7,053 nucleotides of DNA from Sphingomonadales bacterium (GTDB taxonomy: Bacteria; Pseudomonadota; Alphaproteobacteria; Sphingomonadales; Sphingomonadaceae), in assembly GCA_017302775.1 (NCBI GenBank), contig JAFLDC010000138.1, forward strand, positions 1-7,053, given 5' to 3'. The position numbers were made by a program, and so were the translations under genes. The notes under the pieces are model-generated. The model ran no database searches, was not told where the DNA came from, and saw only the letters and a program-made list of their open reading frames with translations. Position 1 is the first letter of the stretch. Each line of letters starts with the position of its first letter. Below are positions 1-6,031 of this stretch, piece after piece.

Positions 1-291
1 CGCAAGGCAGTTACGAGCGTCATCGCCGGTGCAGTTTACTGGCCGCTGGCCCGCCTCTCGGCATTGCTCGAGAAGGCCGGTGTCAATGTGGAGGGTATCC
101 CCCTCGCCCCTTACCGTTCGACCAGCTTCTACACAATGCGGACAGACGCGCTCGACCGGCTCGGGACCAGGCTGGAACAGCGCTTCACCCGGCCCCAGAT
201 CGCGACGATGATGAAGGCAGCAGGGCTTGAAGACATACGCTTTTCGGACAGCGTACCTTATTGGGTGGCGGTAGGAAGACGCCAGTCGTGA
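1..291 (+). CDS. Class I SAM-dependent methyltransferase, C-terminal part (5' truncated)
   Basis: Frame 1 is open from the first base to the TGA at 289-291, giving 96 residues with no start, so the gene begins upstream of the window. The visible part resembles the tail of Methyltransf_11/23-type enzymes found in O-antigen and exopolysaccharide clusters. It has a hydrophobic stretch (VYWPLARLSALLEKAG), a PLAPYRSTSFYTMRTDALDR segment, EQRFTRPQI, then MMKAAGLEDI and a final beta strand PYWVAVGRR. The SAM-binding glycine motif must lie upstream, so the fold and activity are inferred from the tail alone. The likely role is methylation of a sugar residue or sugar nucleotide in the cytoplasm. Its stop overlaps the GTG start of the next gene (GTGA, 288-291), so the two are probably co-transcribed and translationally coupled. 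Confidence 0.7.
   Translation, partial: RKAVTSVIAGAVYWPLARLSALLEKAGVNVEGIPLAPYRSTSFYTMRTDALDRLGTRLEQRFTRPQIATMMKAAGLEDIRFSDSVPYWVAVGRRQS
273..278 (+). promoter_or_regulatory. Shine-Dalgarno supporting the GTG start at 288
   Basis: AGGAAG sits nine bases ahead of GTG 288, inside the end of the upstream methyltransferase gene. It decides in favour of GTG 288 over the in-frame TTG at 261, which would create a 31-base overlap and add nine residues before the conserved N-terminal beta strand (PRVLYISYDG). Confidence 0.6.
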
Positions 292-1478
292 TTGGCAAAC
301 CGCGTGTCCTTTATATCAGCTATGACGGCATGCTCGAACCACTCGGGCAGAGCCAGGTAATCACCTATCTTGAGCGGCTTGCATCCGAATATGCGATTCA
401 TTTGGTCAGCTTCGAGAAACCTGCCGACCGTGCCCAGTCCGGTAAAGTTGCAGCAGTCTTGATGCGTCTATCGGCCGCTGGGATTTCGTGGCACCCGCTA
501 ACTTATCACAAGGCACCCACCCTTCCAGCGACGCTGTTCGATATAGCCCAGGGCATTGCGCTGTCGCTGTGGCTGACCGCGCGGCACCGTGTCAGGCTGG
601 TCCACGCCCGCAGTTATATCCCTGCGCTGATCGGTTGGGTGATCAAGCTGCTGACCGGAACCCCGCTACTGTTCGACATGCGCGGGCTATGGGCAGACGA
701 GCGCATCGACGGCGGAATTTGGCCGGTCGGCGGCAGGATCTACCGCACGGTCAAGCGCATCGAGAAGACGCTGCTGCAAGGTGCGGATCATATCGTCACA
801 CTGACTTACGCCTCGAAAGCGGTAATCGCGGCGTTCCCTTACCGGATCGACGCCCCGATTGCGGTGATCCCGACCTGCGCCGATCTTGACCGGTTCACGC
901 CCGGCGATGGTGGCAAAGTCCAGCCCTTCACACTTGGCTATCTCGGTTCGATTGGGACCTGGTACATGTTCGAAGAGGTGCTCGCCTGCTTCAAATTGCT
1001 GCGCGAACGCCGTCCCGACGCGCGACTGCTGGTGGTCAACCGCAACGAACAGGACCTGGTCCGGCGGATGGTTGTTGATGCCGGCATTGCGGAAGACGCA
1101 ATCGAACTTACCTTCGCAGATCACGCCGATGTCCCGGCGCAAGTGCGGCGAATGAGCGCGGGTGCAGCGGTGATCAAGCCGGCCTTTTCCAAAATCGCCT
1201 CGGCCCCGACTAAGCTGGCGGAATACCTCGGATGTGGAGTGCCTTGCCTCGGAAATGTCGGGGTCGGCGACATGGAGCTGATGCTTGAGACCGAGGGCGG
1301 TGGCGTGGCACTTCGCGAATTTACGTCCCAAGAAAGGGTCCGCGCGGTCGACCGTCTGCTGGGCATGGCAGACGATCCAGCCACGCCGGCCCATTGCCGC
1401 AAAGTCGCCCTCGCCCATTTTTCAGTAGCTGACGGAGCCGAACGGTACCGCGCGATCTACCAAGGGCTGCTGACATGA
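288..1478 (+). CDS. GT4-type glycosyltransferase (GT-B fold)
   Basis: This 396-residue protein looks like a family 4 retaining glycosyltransferase, an enzyme that moves a sugar from a nucleotide donor to a growing glycan at the inner face of the inner membrane. The N-terminal acceptor domain opens with beta strand VLYISYDGM and a glycine loop (EPLGQSQ, about 17-23), followed by VHARSY (105-110) and FDMRGLWADER (129-139), typical of this subgroup. The donor domain begins near GYLGSIGTWY (217-226) and carries SAPTKLAEYLGCGVPCLG (305-322), the nucleotide-sugar binding segment. The usual EX7E pair is incomplete: Glu312 is present, but the position eight residues earlier is Ala304. Start GTG 288 is chosen for its RBS and its 4-nt GTGA overlap with the upstream stop; TTG 261 is the alternative. 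Its own stop overlaps the next ATG. Sugar donor and acceptor cannot be told from sequence. Family assignment is strong. Confidence 0.88.
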   Translation: MIGKPRVLYISYDGMLEPLGQSQVITYLERLASEYAIHLVSFEKPADRAQSGKVAAVLMRLSAAGISWHPLTYHKAPTLPATLFDIAQGIALSLWLTARHRVRLVHARSYIPALIGWVIKLLTGTPLLFDMRGLWADERIDGGIWPVGGRIYRTVKRIEKTLLQGADHIVTLTYASKAVIAAFPYRIDAPIAVIPTCADLDRFTPGDGGKVQPFTLGYLGSIGTWYMFEEVLACFKLLRERRPDARLLVVNRNEQDLVRRMVVDAGIAEDAIELTFADHADVPAQVRRMSAGAAVIKPAFSKIASAPTKLAEYLGCGVPCLGNVGVGDMELMLETEGGGVALREFTSQERVRAVDRLLGMADDPATPAHCRKVALAHFSVADGAERYRAIYQGLLT

Positions 1479-2581
1479 AGCGAATGCTGATCCTGTGCCC
1501 TTACCCAGAGGGCGTCGCCGCCGGGCAACGGCTTAAGTATGAACAATACTTTGCCGATTGGCGCGCTCATGGCTGGGAGATCGAGGTCTCGAACTTCATG
1601 GACCGTGCGATGTGGGACGTGGTGTGGGACAAGGGGCATGTCCTGGCCAAAACGCTGGGCGTGCTGCGCGGGACCTTACGCCGCATCCGAGATCTGTTCC
1701 GGGTCGGACGCTACGATCTGGTCTACGTCTTCATGTGGGTCACGCCATTCGGTACTACTGTGTTTGAACGCCTCGTACGTTCGCAAGCCAAGGCGCTGGT
1801 GTTCGACGTTGAGGACAATGTTCTTTCCGACCAGAACAGCGGCGCGGCGGACCACATTGGCCCGTTGGTACGACTGCTTAAAGGTTCGGGCAAGGCACGG
1901 TTCCTGATCCGGACTGCCGATCACGTGGTCACGAGTTCCCCTTTTCTCAATAATTTTTGTCTTGCGGTGAATAAAGCGCGGGCATGCACATACATCTCCT
2001 CGTCGGTCGATACGGATCGCTTTCAGCCAGCGACTTCGTATTCGAATGACCAGCCGGTAGTGATCGGATGGACGGGCACCTTCAGTTCGAAGGTCTACCT
2101 CGATCTGCTAAGCGGCGTATTTCAACGACTGGCACGGCGCCTGCCATTCAAGCTGCGCGTAATCGGAAATTTTGACTACGAATTGCCCGGGGTCGATCTT
2201 GAGGTCGTGCGATGGAGCGCGGAACACGAAGTGGCGCAGCTTCAGGCGCTCGATATCGGGGTCTACCCGCTGCCAATCGACGATTGGGTGCTTGGCAAAT
2301 CGGGCCTCAAGGCGATCCAGTACATGGCCTTCGCATTGCCCTGCGTCGCGACGGAAGTCGGAACAACGCCAATGCTGATCCGCGACGGCGAAAACGGCAT
2401 GCTGGTCAAGACCGAAGCTGAATGGGAAGCTGCCCTTGAAGCGCTGATCCGCGATCCGGCGCTACGGCGCAAACTCGGAGAAGCCGCGCGCAAGGATGCG
2501 GTAGCAAATTATTCCACAGCCGCTATTGCCGGCCAATACCGCGCCGTCATCGTCGGCGCTGAATTCAAGGGACTGAAATGA
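1475..2581 (+). CDS. Second GT4-like glycosyltransferase
   Basis: A 368-residue GT-B glycosyltransferase, clearly distinct from the gene before it. The N-terminal domain has MLILCPYPEGVAAGQRLKYE with an arginine (R19) in the acceptor loop, then a basic amphipathic stretch (about 54-80, rich in R/K/L) that could sit on the membrane surface, then YDLVYVFMWVTPFG and VFDVEDNV (109-116). The donor domain starts with VIGWTGTFSSKVYL (196-209). It ends in the GVYPLPIDDWVLGKSGLKA to IQYMAFALPCVATEVG block (262-296), the usual nucleotide-sugar site in GT4 members of polysaccharide clusters. In place of the EX7E glutamates there are Gly274 and Gln282, so the canonical pair is absent, a change I have seen in this subgroup. 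ATG 1475 overlaps the upstream TGA (ATGA), and AAGGG at 1462-1466 is a well-placed RBS. It probably adds the sugar before or after the one added by its neighbour. Donor unknown. Confidence 0.87.
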   Translation: MKRMLILCPYPEGVAAGQRLKYEQYFADWRAHGWEIEVSNFMDRAMWDVVWDKGHVLAKTLGVLRGTLRRIRDLFRVGRYDLVYVFMWVTPFGTTVFERLVRSQAKALVFDVEDNVLSDQNSGAADHIGPLVRLLKGSGKARFLIRTADHVVTSSPFLNNFCLAVNKARACTYISSSVDTDRFQPATSYSNDQPVVIGWTGTFSSKVYLDLLSGVFQRLARRLPFKLRVIGNFDYELPGVDLEVVRWSAEHEVAQLQALDIGVYPLPIDDWVLGKSGLKAIQYMAFALPCVATEVGTTPMLIRDGENGMLVKTEAEWEAALEALIRDPALRRKLGEAARKDAVANYSTAAIAGQYRAVIVGAEFKGLK

Positions 2582-3477
2582 GCAGGATTTACATGGCAGG
2601 CGTCGGCGGAATGCTGGGCGAGGCCTTCCACCACGTGTTTTCCGGATCGCACGAGCTGCTGTGCACCGACAAAGACGTCAACACCGACTGGTTGTCATTC
2701 TGCGATTTCCGGGATCGCGCCGAATATGCCCGCCAAGTACTCGATTTCAAGCCCGATTACCTGTTCCACATTGGCGCTCACACCAGTCTGGAATACTGCG
2801 AAAACGATATTGATGATGCTTATGCCACCAACACCTTGCCGGTCGAGGATGCGGTGTGGCTGGCAAACAAGCTCGACATTCCATTGCTCTACATCAGCAC
2901 TGCAGGGATTTTCGACGGCGCGCAGGAAACCTACGATGATTGGGACCAGCCCAATCCACTGGGGCATTACGCGCGCTCGAAATATATGGGCGAACGATTC
3001 GTGGTTGAAAACGCTCACCGTTATCTGGTCTGCCGCGCGGGCTGGATGATGGGTGCGGGGCCGACGAAGGACAAGAAATTCATTCAGAAGCTGGTGGCGC
3101 AGCTCAAGAATGGTGCGAAAGAACTGAAGGTCGTCGATGACAAGCTAGGCACGCCGACCTACACCCGCGACTTTGCTGCGCAGGTGAAGGTCCTGGTCGA
3201 GCAGGAGCTCTGGGGCCTTTACAATATGGTTTGCCAAGGTGTGACGAGCCGGTTCGAAGTGGCCGAATATTTGGTCAAAGCCTTGGGCAAAGCCGACGAG
3301 GTTGCTGTCGAACCGGTCAGTTCTGATTATTTCGCGAAGGAATATTTCGCCCCACGCCCGCCCTCTGAACGCCTCATCACAAAGAAGCTGGACCTGCGCA
3401 GGGTAAACGTGATGCGTGATTGGCGCGTCTGCCTCGACGAATATCTGGCAGACAAGTATCAGGGCTACCTCGATTGA
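2578..3477 (+). CDS. RmlD-like sugar-nucleotide reductase (extended SDR family)
   Basis: The 299 residues match the dTDP-4-dehydrorhamnose reductase (RmlD) superfamily in length and motif order. These are a Rossmann loop GVGGMLG (8-14) for NAD(P), FDVxPDY-like LDFKPDYLFHIGAHT (55-69), ISTAGIFDG (106-114) with the catalytic Ser/Thr, the YxxxK pair Tyr131/Lys135 in HYARSKYMGER, GTPTYTRDFA (191-200), and the terminal RPPSERL (260-266). RmlD reduces the C4 ketone of a dTDP-4-keto-6-deoxyhexose. This protein diverges enough (for example TAGIFDG in place of the usual TDYVFDG) that a different 4-keto-sugar nucleotide, or epimerase/reductase chemistry, is possible, so no symbol is given. Its start ATG 2578 overlaps the upstream TGA, and AAGGGA at 2567-2572 is the RBS. 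Its stop overlaps a TTG start downstream. No RmlA, RmlB or RmlC is present in the window. Cytoplasmic, soluble; no signal peptide. Confidence 0.8.
   Translation: MSRIYMAGVGGMLGEAFHHVFSGSHELLCTDKDVNTDWLSFCDFRDRAEYARQVLDFKPDYLFHIGAHTSLEYCENDIDDAYATNTLPVEDAVWLANKLDIPLLYISTAGIFDGAQETYDDWDQPNPLGHYARSKYMGERFVVENAHRYLVCRAGWMMGAGPTKDKKFIQKLVAQLKNGAKELKVVDDKLGTPTYTRDFAAQVKVLVEQELWGLYNMVCQGVTSRFEVAEYLVKALGKADEVAVEPVSSDYFAKEYFAPRPPSERLITKKLDLRRVNVMRDWRVCLDEYLADKYQGYLD
3461..3464 (+). promoter_or_regulatory. Shine-Dalgarno supporting the TTG start at 3474
   Basis: AGGG lies nine bases before TTG 3474, within the last codons of the RmlD-like gene. It supports the rare TTG start. The next in-frame ATG (3516) would remove Cys13 and break the first CxxC pair of the zinc-ribbon-like motif, while starting further upstream (for example 3420) would overlap the reductase by more than 50 bases. 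Confidence 0.5.
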
Positions 3478-4388
3478 GCACGCTCTACCGTTTCGAGCCA
3501 GTTGCGGCCTGCAACATGTGTGGCACGCCCGCGGCGGATGCGCGCGTGCTCGGGATGCGAATGAACCGGTCGCAGGGGATGCGTCCGCGCGCTGCAAGGG
3601 GCACTGCAATCACTGTGGTGCGCTGCGGACACTGCGGTCTCATCTATCCCGATCCCATGCCGCTACCGGCCTCGCTCGATGATCATTACGCGATGGGCAG
3701 CGAAGACTATTTCGTCGATGATATGCGCAGCTTTGGGCAAACCAGTCCGGAACGGATCGAACGTTACCGTGATCTTCGCCGCTTTTTGCCAGCTGATCGC
3801 ACAGCCAAGGCGATAGATGTTGGAGTCGGCACCGGTTCGTCAATGCGTGCGATGATAGAGGCCGGATTTGACGTCTTCGGCTTCGAACCGGTCGAACAGT
3901 TTCGCGAGCGCGCGGTCGAAGCGCTTGGCCTGGCACCAGAGCGAATCCTCGCGGCGGGTATCGATGACGCCGAATTTCCCGCCGGCGAGTTTGACATGGT
4001 CAGCTTCGGCGCGGTGCTTGAGCACCTCTATGATCCCGCTGCCTCAATCGAGAAAGTGCTGCGCTGGGTCCGCCCCGGCGGCATTGTCTATGCCGAAGTA
4101 CCCAATGCGCGCCATCTGATGTCGCGCGTGATCAACGCATTCTTCGCGGTCCAGCGGGCCAACATGGTCACCCATCTCAGTCCGATGCACAGCCCGTTTC
4201 ATATTTATGAATTCGACCCGCGCTCGTTCCGGAGGCACGGGGCGAAGGCTGGTTATGAACTGGCAGAAGTGCAGTACGAAATCGGTACCGTCCGGCAGGT
4301 TCCCGCTTTCACGCACGGCGTATTCCGATTTCTTATGCGGGCAGGGAAAAGCGGTTTGCAAATGCATGTTGTTTTGAAGAAATGCTGA
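3474..4388 (+). CDS. SAM-dependent methyltransferase with N-terminal zinc-ribbon-like motif
   Basis: The predicted 304-residue protein has two parts. Residues 13-54 contain CNMCG and CGHCG (Cys13, Cys16, Cys51, Cys54), a rubredoxin-like or zinc-ribbon arrangement as in the zinc-binding N-terminal regions of sugar C-methyltransferases and related cluster enzymes. A class I methyltransferase domain follows: motif I AIDVGVGTG (113-121), an acidic residue after strand 2 (FGFEP), FDMVSFGAVLEHL as motif IV, and RPGGIVYAEVPN as the post-IV strand. The C-terminal part has HSPFHIYEFDPRSFRRHG, often seen in these enzymes. TylCIII-like C-3-methyltransferases carry an extra C-terminal domain and exceed 400 residues. 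This one lacks that domain, so C-methylation is only one option beside O-methylation. TTG 3474 gives a TTGA overlap with the reductase stop. This is the last gene before the only intergenic gap, and I see no clear rho-independent terminator after it. Confidence 0.83.
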   Translation: MSTLYRFEPVAACNMCGTPAADARVLGMRMNRSQGMRPRAARGTAITVVRCGHCGLIYPDPMPLPASLDDHYAMGSEDYFVDDMRSFGQTSPERIERYRDLRRFLPADRTAKAIDVGVGTGSSMRAMIEAGFDVFGFEPVEQFRERAVEALGLAPERILAAGIDDAEFPAGEFDMVSFGAVLEHLYDPAASIEKVLRWVRPGGIVYAEVPNARHLMSRVINAFFAVQRANMVTHLSPMHSPFHIYEFDPRSFRRHGAKAGYELAEVQYEIGTVRQVPAFTHGVFRFLMRAGKSGLQMHVVLKKC

Positions 4389-4420
4389 CAAAGCCAGTAT
4401 CTGCTTCGTTTCACACGCGT

Positions 4421-4449
4421 TTGAAAGCGCAAGGCAATTCGGCTAGGGC
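4421..4449 (+). promoter_or_regulatory. Candidate housekeeping-type promoter
   Basis: TTGAAA (4421-4426) and TAGGGC (4444-4449) are separated by exactly 17 bases. The -35 is one base from TTGACA. The -10 is far from TATAAT but matches the GC-tolerant form I associate with sphingomonad-type alphaproteobacteria. Transcription would begin near 4456, giving a leader of about 60 nt before the ketoisomerase ATG. Assigned from spacing and position only. Confidence 0.45.
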
Positions 4450-4460
4450 TGCTGCCTTGC
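4429..4460 (+). repeat. 8-bp inverted repeat flanking the candidate -10
   Basis: GCAAGGCA at 4429-4436 and TGCCTTGC at 4453-4460 are perfect reverse complements with a 16-bp centre, so the half-site centres are 24 bp apart. The candidate -10 lies in the centre, so a dimeric regulator binding here would block or reposition RNA polymerase. It is not followed by a T-run, which argues against an intrinsic terminator. Confidence 0.5.
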
Positions 4461-4491
4461 CGATCACCGCCAGCCGATCGGCGCCATTCCT

Positions 4492-4500
4492 CAAGGCAAT
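4492..4500 (+). repeat. Direct repeat copy of CAAGGCAAT
   Basis: CAAGGCAAT here repeats 4430-4438 exactly, 62 bases downstream. The core CAAGGCA is also complementary to TGCCTTG at 4453-4459. That gives three copies of one 7-mer (two direct, one inverted) within about 70 bases. Confidence 0.45.
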
Positions 4501-4515
4501 GCAGGCCCCTTCTCG

Positions 4516-4923
4516 ATGACCGAATTTTCACCCACCGAACTCAAGACAGTTGTCGATCCGCGCGGCGCGTTGACCGTGGCCGAGACCGCGGAGAATCTGC
4601 CGTTTGCGGTCGAACGACTGTTCATTGTTCACGGCGTGGAAGCAGGCACAACCCGGGGCTATCATGCCCACAAGAGTTGTCATCAATTCCTGATCGCTAC
4701 GGCGGGAGTGGTCGAGGTCACGCTGGATGACGGCCGCCGACGTCAGACTGTCCGGCTCGACCGGGTTACGCATGGGCTACATATTCCGCCGATGATTTGG
4801 GGTGAACAGACCTATCGCAGTGCCGATGCGGTGCTGGTGGTGATGACGTCCGACCGGTACGATCGCGGTGACTACATCTCCGACTACGCTGAGTTCGTTG
4901 CGCTGGCGGGAGCGTCGCAATGA
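4516..4923 (+). CDS. fdtA: dTDP-4-keto-6-deoxyglucose 3,4-ketoisomerase (FdtA/QdtA family cupin)
   Basis: A 135-residue single cupin domain, the normal size for FdtA/QdtA enzymes, which move the keto group of dTDP-4-keto-6-deoxyglucose from C4 to C3 ahead of amination. Family marks in order: [10 protein letters not shown] (14-23), RLFIVHGV (34-41), RGYHAHK (47-53) with the two histidines (His50, His52) that are catalytic in the family, [17 protein letters not shown] (57-73), [11 protein letters not shown] (88-98), and [16 protein letters not shown] (112-127). FdtA and QdtA differ in the C4 configuration they produce (Fuc3N versus Qui3N series). Arg16 is present but the residue after Trp95 is Gly96, so the stereochemistry is left open and the symbol names the family. 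ATG 4516 is the only start in its frame after the upstream stop; its RBS is weak. It is the first gene of the second transcription unit and overlaps the aminotransferase by ATGA. Cytoplasmic, probably dimeric as known for the family. Confidence 0.85.
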   Translation: MTEFSPTELKTVVDPRGALTVAETAENLPFAVERLFIVHGVEAGTTRGYHAHKSCHQFLIATAGVVEVTLDDGRRRQTVRLDRVTHGLHIPPMIWGEQTYRSADAVLVVMTSDRYDRGDYISDYAEFVALAGASQ

Positions 4924-6020
4924 TCCCGGTGACCGACGTCGTGGCAACTTATACCGAGCTCAAGGACGAAATCGACGCCGCGACCGCGCGCGTCCTGGCC
5001 TCGGGCTATTACATCGGCGGGCCTGAGGTCGAACAGTTCGAGAGCGCGTTTGCGGCGTTCTGCGGCGCGGCACACGGGGTCGGCGTCGGCAACGGGCTTG
5101 AGGCACTGGCACTTGGCTTGCGGGCGCTCGAAGTTGGCCCAGGTGACGAAGTTATTGTCCCTGCTAACACCTATATCGCCAGCTGGTTGGCAGTATCAAT
5201 GGTCGGTGCCGTGCCGGTCCCGGTCGAACCCGATTCCGCCACCCACTGCCTTGATCCGGAACTGGTCGCTGCGGCGATTACCCCGCGAACCAAGGCTATC
5301 ATGCCGGTCCACCTCTACGGCCATCCGGCAGCAATGGATCGCCTGATGGACCTCGCTCGCGCGCACGGCCTCAAGGTGATCGAAGATGCCGCGCAGTCAC
5401 ACGGTGCGGCGATTGCCGGCAAGCCGATCGGCAGCCACGGCGATATCGTCGCGTGGAGTTTTTACCCGACCAAGAATCTTGGCGCCTATGGCGATGGCGG
5501 GGCTATTACGACCGACAATCCCGAACTGGCTGAACGGGTCATCCTGCTGCGCAACTATGGTTCGTCCGTAAAAAACGTCAATGCGGTCAAGGGTGTCAAC
5601 AGCCGACTCGATCCGCTGCAGGCGGCAATTCTGGAGGTCAAGCTACGGCACTTGCCGGCTTGGCAACACCGCCGCCAAGTGTTGGCCGAACGCTACTCTG
5701 CGGCCTTTGCCGGACTTGATCTGATTGCACCGCAGACGATTGGTAACCAGGCGATTCACGCTTGGCACCTTTATGTCATCCGCACCGCCAACCGCGATAC
5801 GGTGACGCAGGAATTGACTGCGGCGGGGATCCAGACCGCGATGCATTATCCGATTCCGCCTTATCGCCAGACCGCTTATGCCGAGTTCGCGCCGCAGGCG
5901 GATAGCTGGCCGCTGTCGGATCGGCTGGCGAACGAGGTGCTGTCGCTGCCGATAGGCCCGCACGTCACTGATGCGCAGGCTGATCAGGTCATCGCCGCCG
6001 TGCGTGCGGCCTGCTCCTGA
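4920..6020 (+). CDS. PLP-dependent sugar aminotransferase, DegT/DnrJ/EryC1 family (FdtB/QdtB type)
   Basis: The 366-residue protein has full family length and all core motifs. These are the N-terminal [12 protein letters not shown] (30-41), [16 protein letters not shown] (55-70), [13 protein letters not shown] (76-88), EDAAQSHGA (155-163) with Asp156 and Gln159 at the cofactor, [18 protein letters not shown] (179-196) with Lys185 as the Schiff-base lysine, [14 protein letters not shown] (225-238), and [12 protein letters not shown] (309-320). It would transfer an amino group from glutamate to C3 of the dTDP-3-keto-6-deoxyhexose made by the preceding gene, giving dTDP-3-amino-3,6-dideoxyhexose. 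The ATGA overlap with the ketoisomerase and the RBS GGGAG (4908-4912) support that pairing. A C4 aminotransferase (PglE/ArnB-like) is the alternative, but the ketoisomerase partner favours C3. In HYPIPPxxxxxY many relatives have His where this has Tyr315. The choice between FdtB and QdtB is open, so no symbol is given. Confidence 0.9.
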   Translation: MIPVTDVVATYTELKDEIDAATARVLASGYYIGGPEVEQFESAFAAFCGAAHGVGVGNGLEALALGLRALEVGPGDEVIVPANTYIASWLAVSMVGAVPVPVEPDSATHCLDPELVAAAITPRTKAIMPVHLYGHPAAMDRLMDLARAHGLKVIEDAAQSHGAAIAGKPIGSHGDIVAWSFYPTKNLGAYGDGGAITTDNPELAERVILLRNYGSSVKNVNAVKGVNSRLDPLQAAILEVKLRHLPAWQHRRQVLAERYSAAFAGLDLIAPQTIGNQAIHAWHLYVIRTANRDTVTQELTAAGIQTAMHYPIPPYRQTAYAEFAPQADSWPLSDRLANEVLSLPIGPHVTDAQADQVIAAVRAACS

Positions 6021-6031
6021 ACGGATCGATT

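Larger units (their letters stand above)
4389..4515 (+). promoter_or_regulatory. Intergenic control region upstream of the ketoisomerase gene
   Basis: These 127 bases are the only noncoding stretch of note in the window. They hold a promoter-like pair (4421-4449), an 8-bp perfect inverted repeat (4429-4436 with 4453-4460), a second direct copy of CAAGGCAAT (4492-4500), a repeated GCCGATC (4459-4465 and 4473-4479), and the 10-bp palindrome GCCGATCGGC (4473-4482). No small open frame with a good RBS and no hairpin followed by a T-run is visible. The ribosome site for the next gene is weak (AGG at 4503-4505, ten bases before the ATG). Confidence 0.5.

Noticed and set aside
261..290. Upstream TTG start for the first glycosyltransferase
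   Set aside because: It would give a 31-base overlap and nine extra residues ahead of the conserved first strand. GTG 288 has a good RBS and the 4-nt overlap seen at neighbouring junctions.
687..1418. Long open frame (243 codons) on the - strand inside the first glycosyltransferase gene
   Set aside because: It is antisense to a gene with clear GT4 motifs and its translation has no recognisable domain. Long antisense frames are expected in GC-rich coding DNA.
3420..3473. Upstream start for the zinc-ribbon methyltransferase
   Set aside because: The extra residues fall entirely within the reductase gene and add nothing recognisable; TTG 3474 has an RBS and a TTGA overlap.
3145..3609. 154-codon - strand frame across the reductase/methyltransferase junction
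   Set aside because: It spans two well-supported + strand genes, has no recognisable motif, and is a codon-bias shadow.
4429..4460. Intrinsic terminator after the zinc-ribbon methyltransferase
   Set aside because: The hairpin stem is only 8 bp with a 16-base loop and no T-run follows, so an operator-like or incidental role is more likely.
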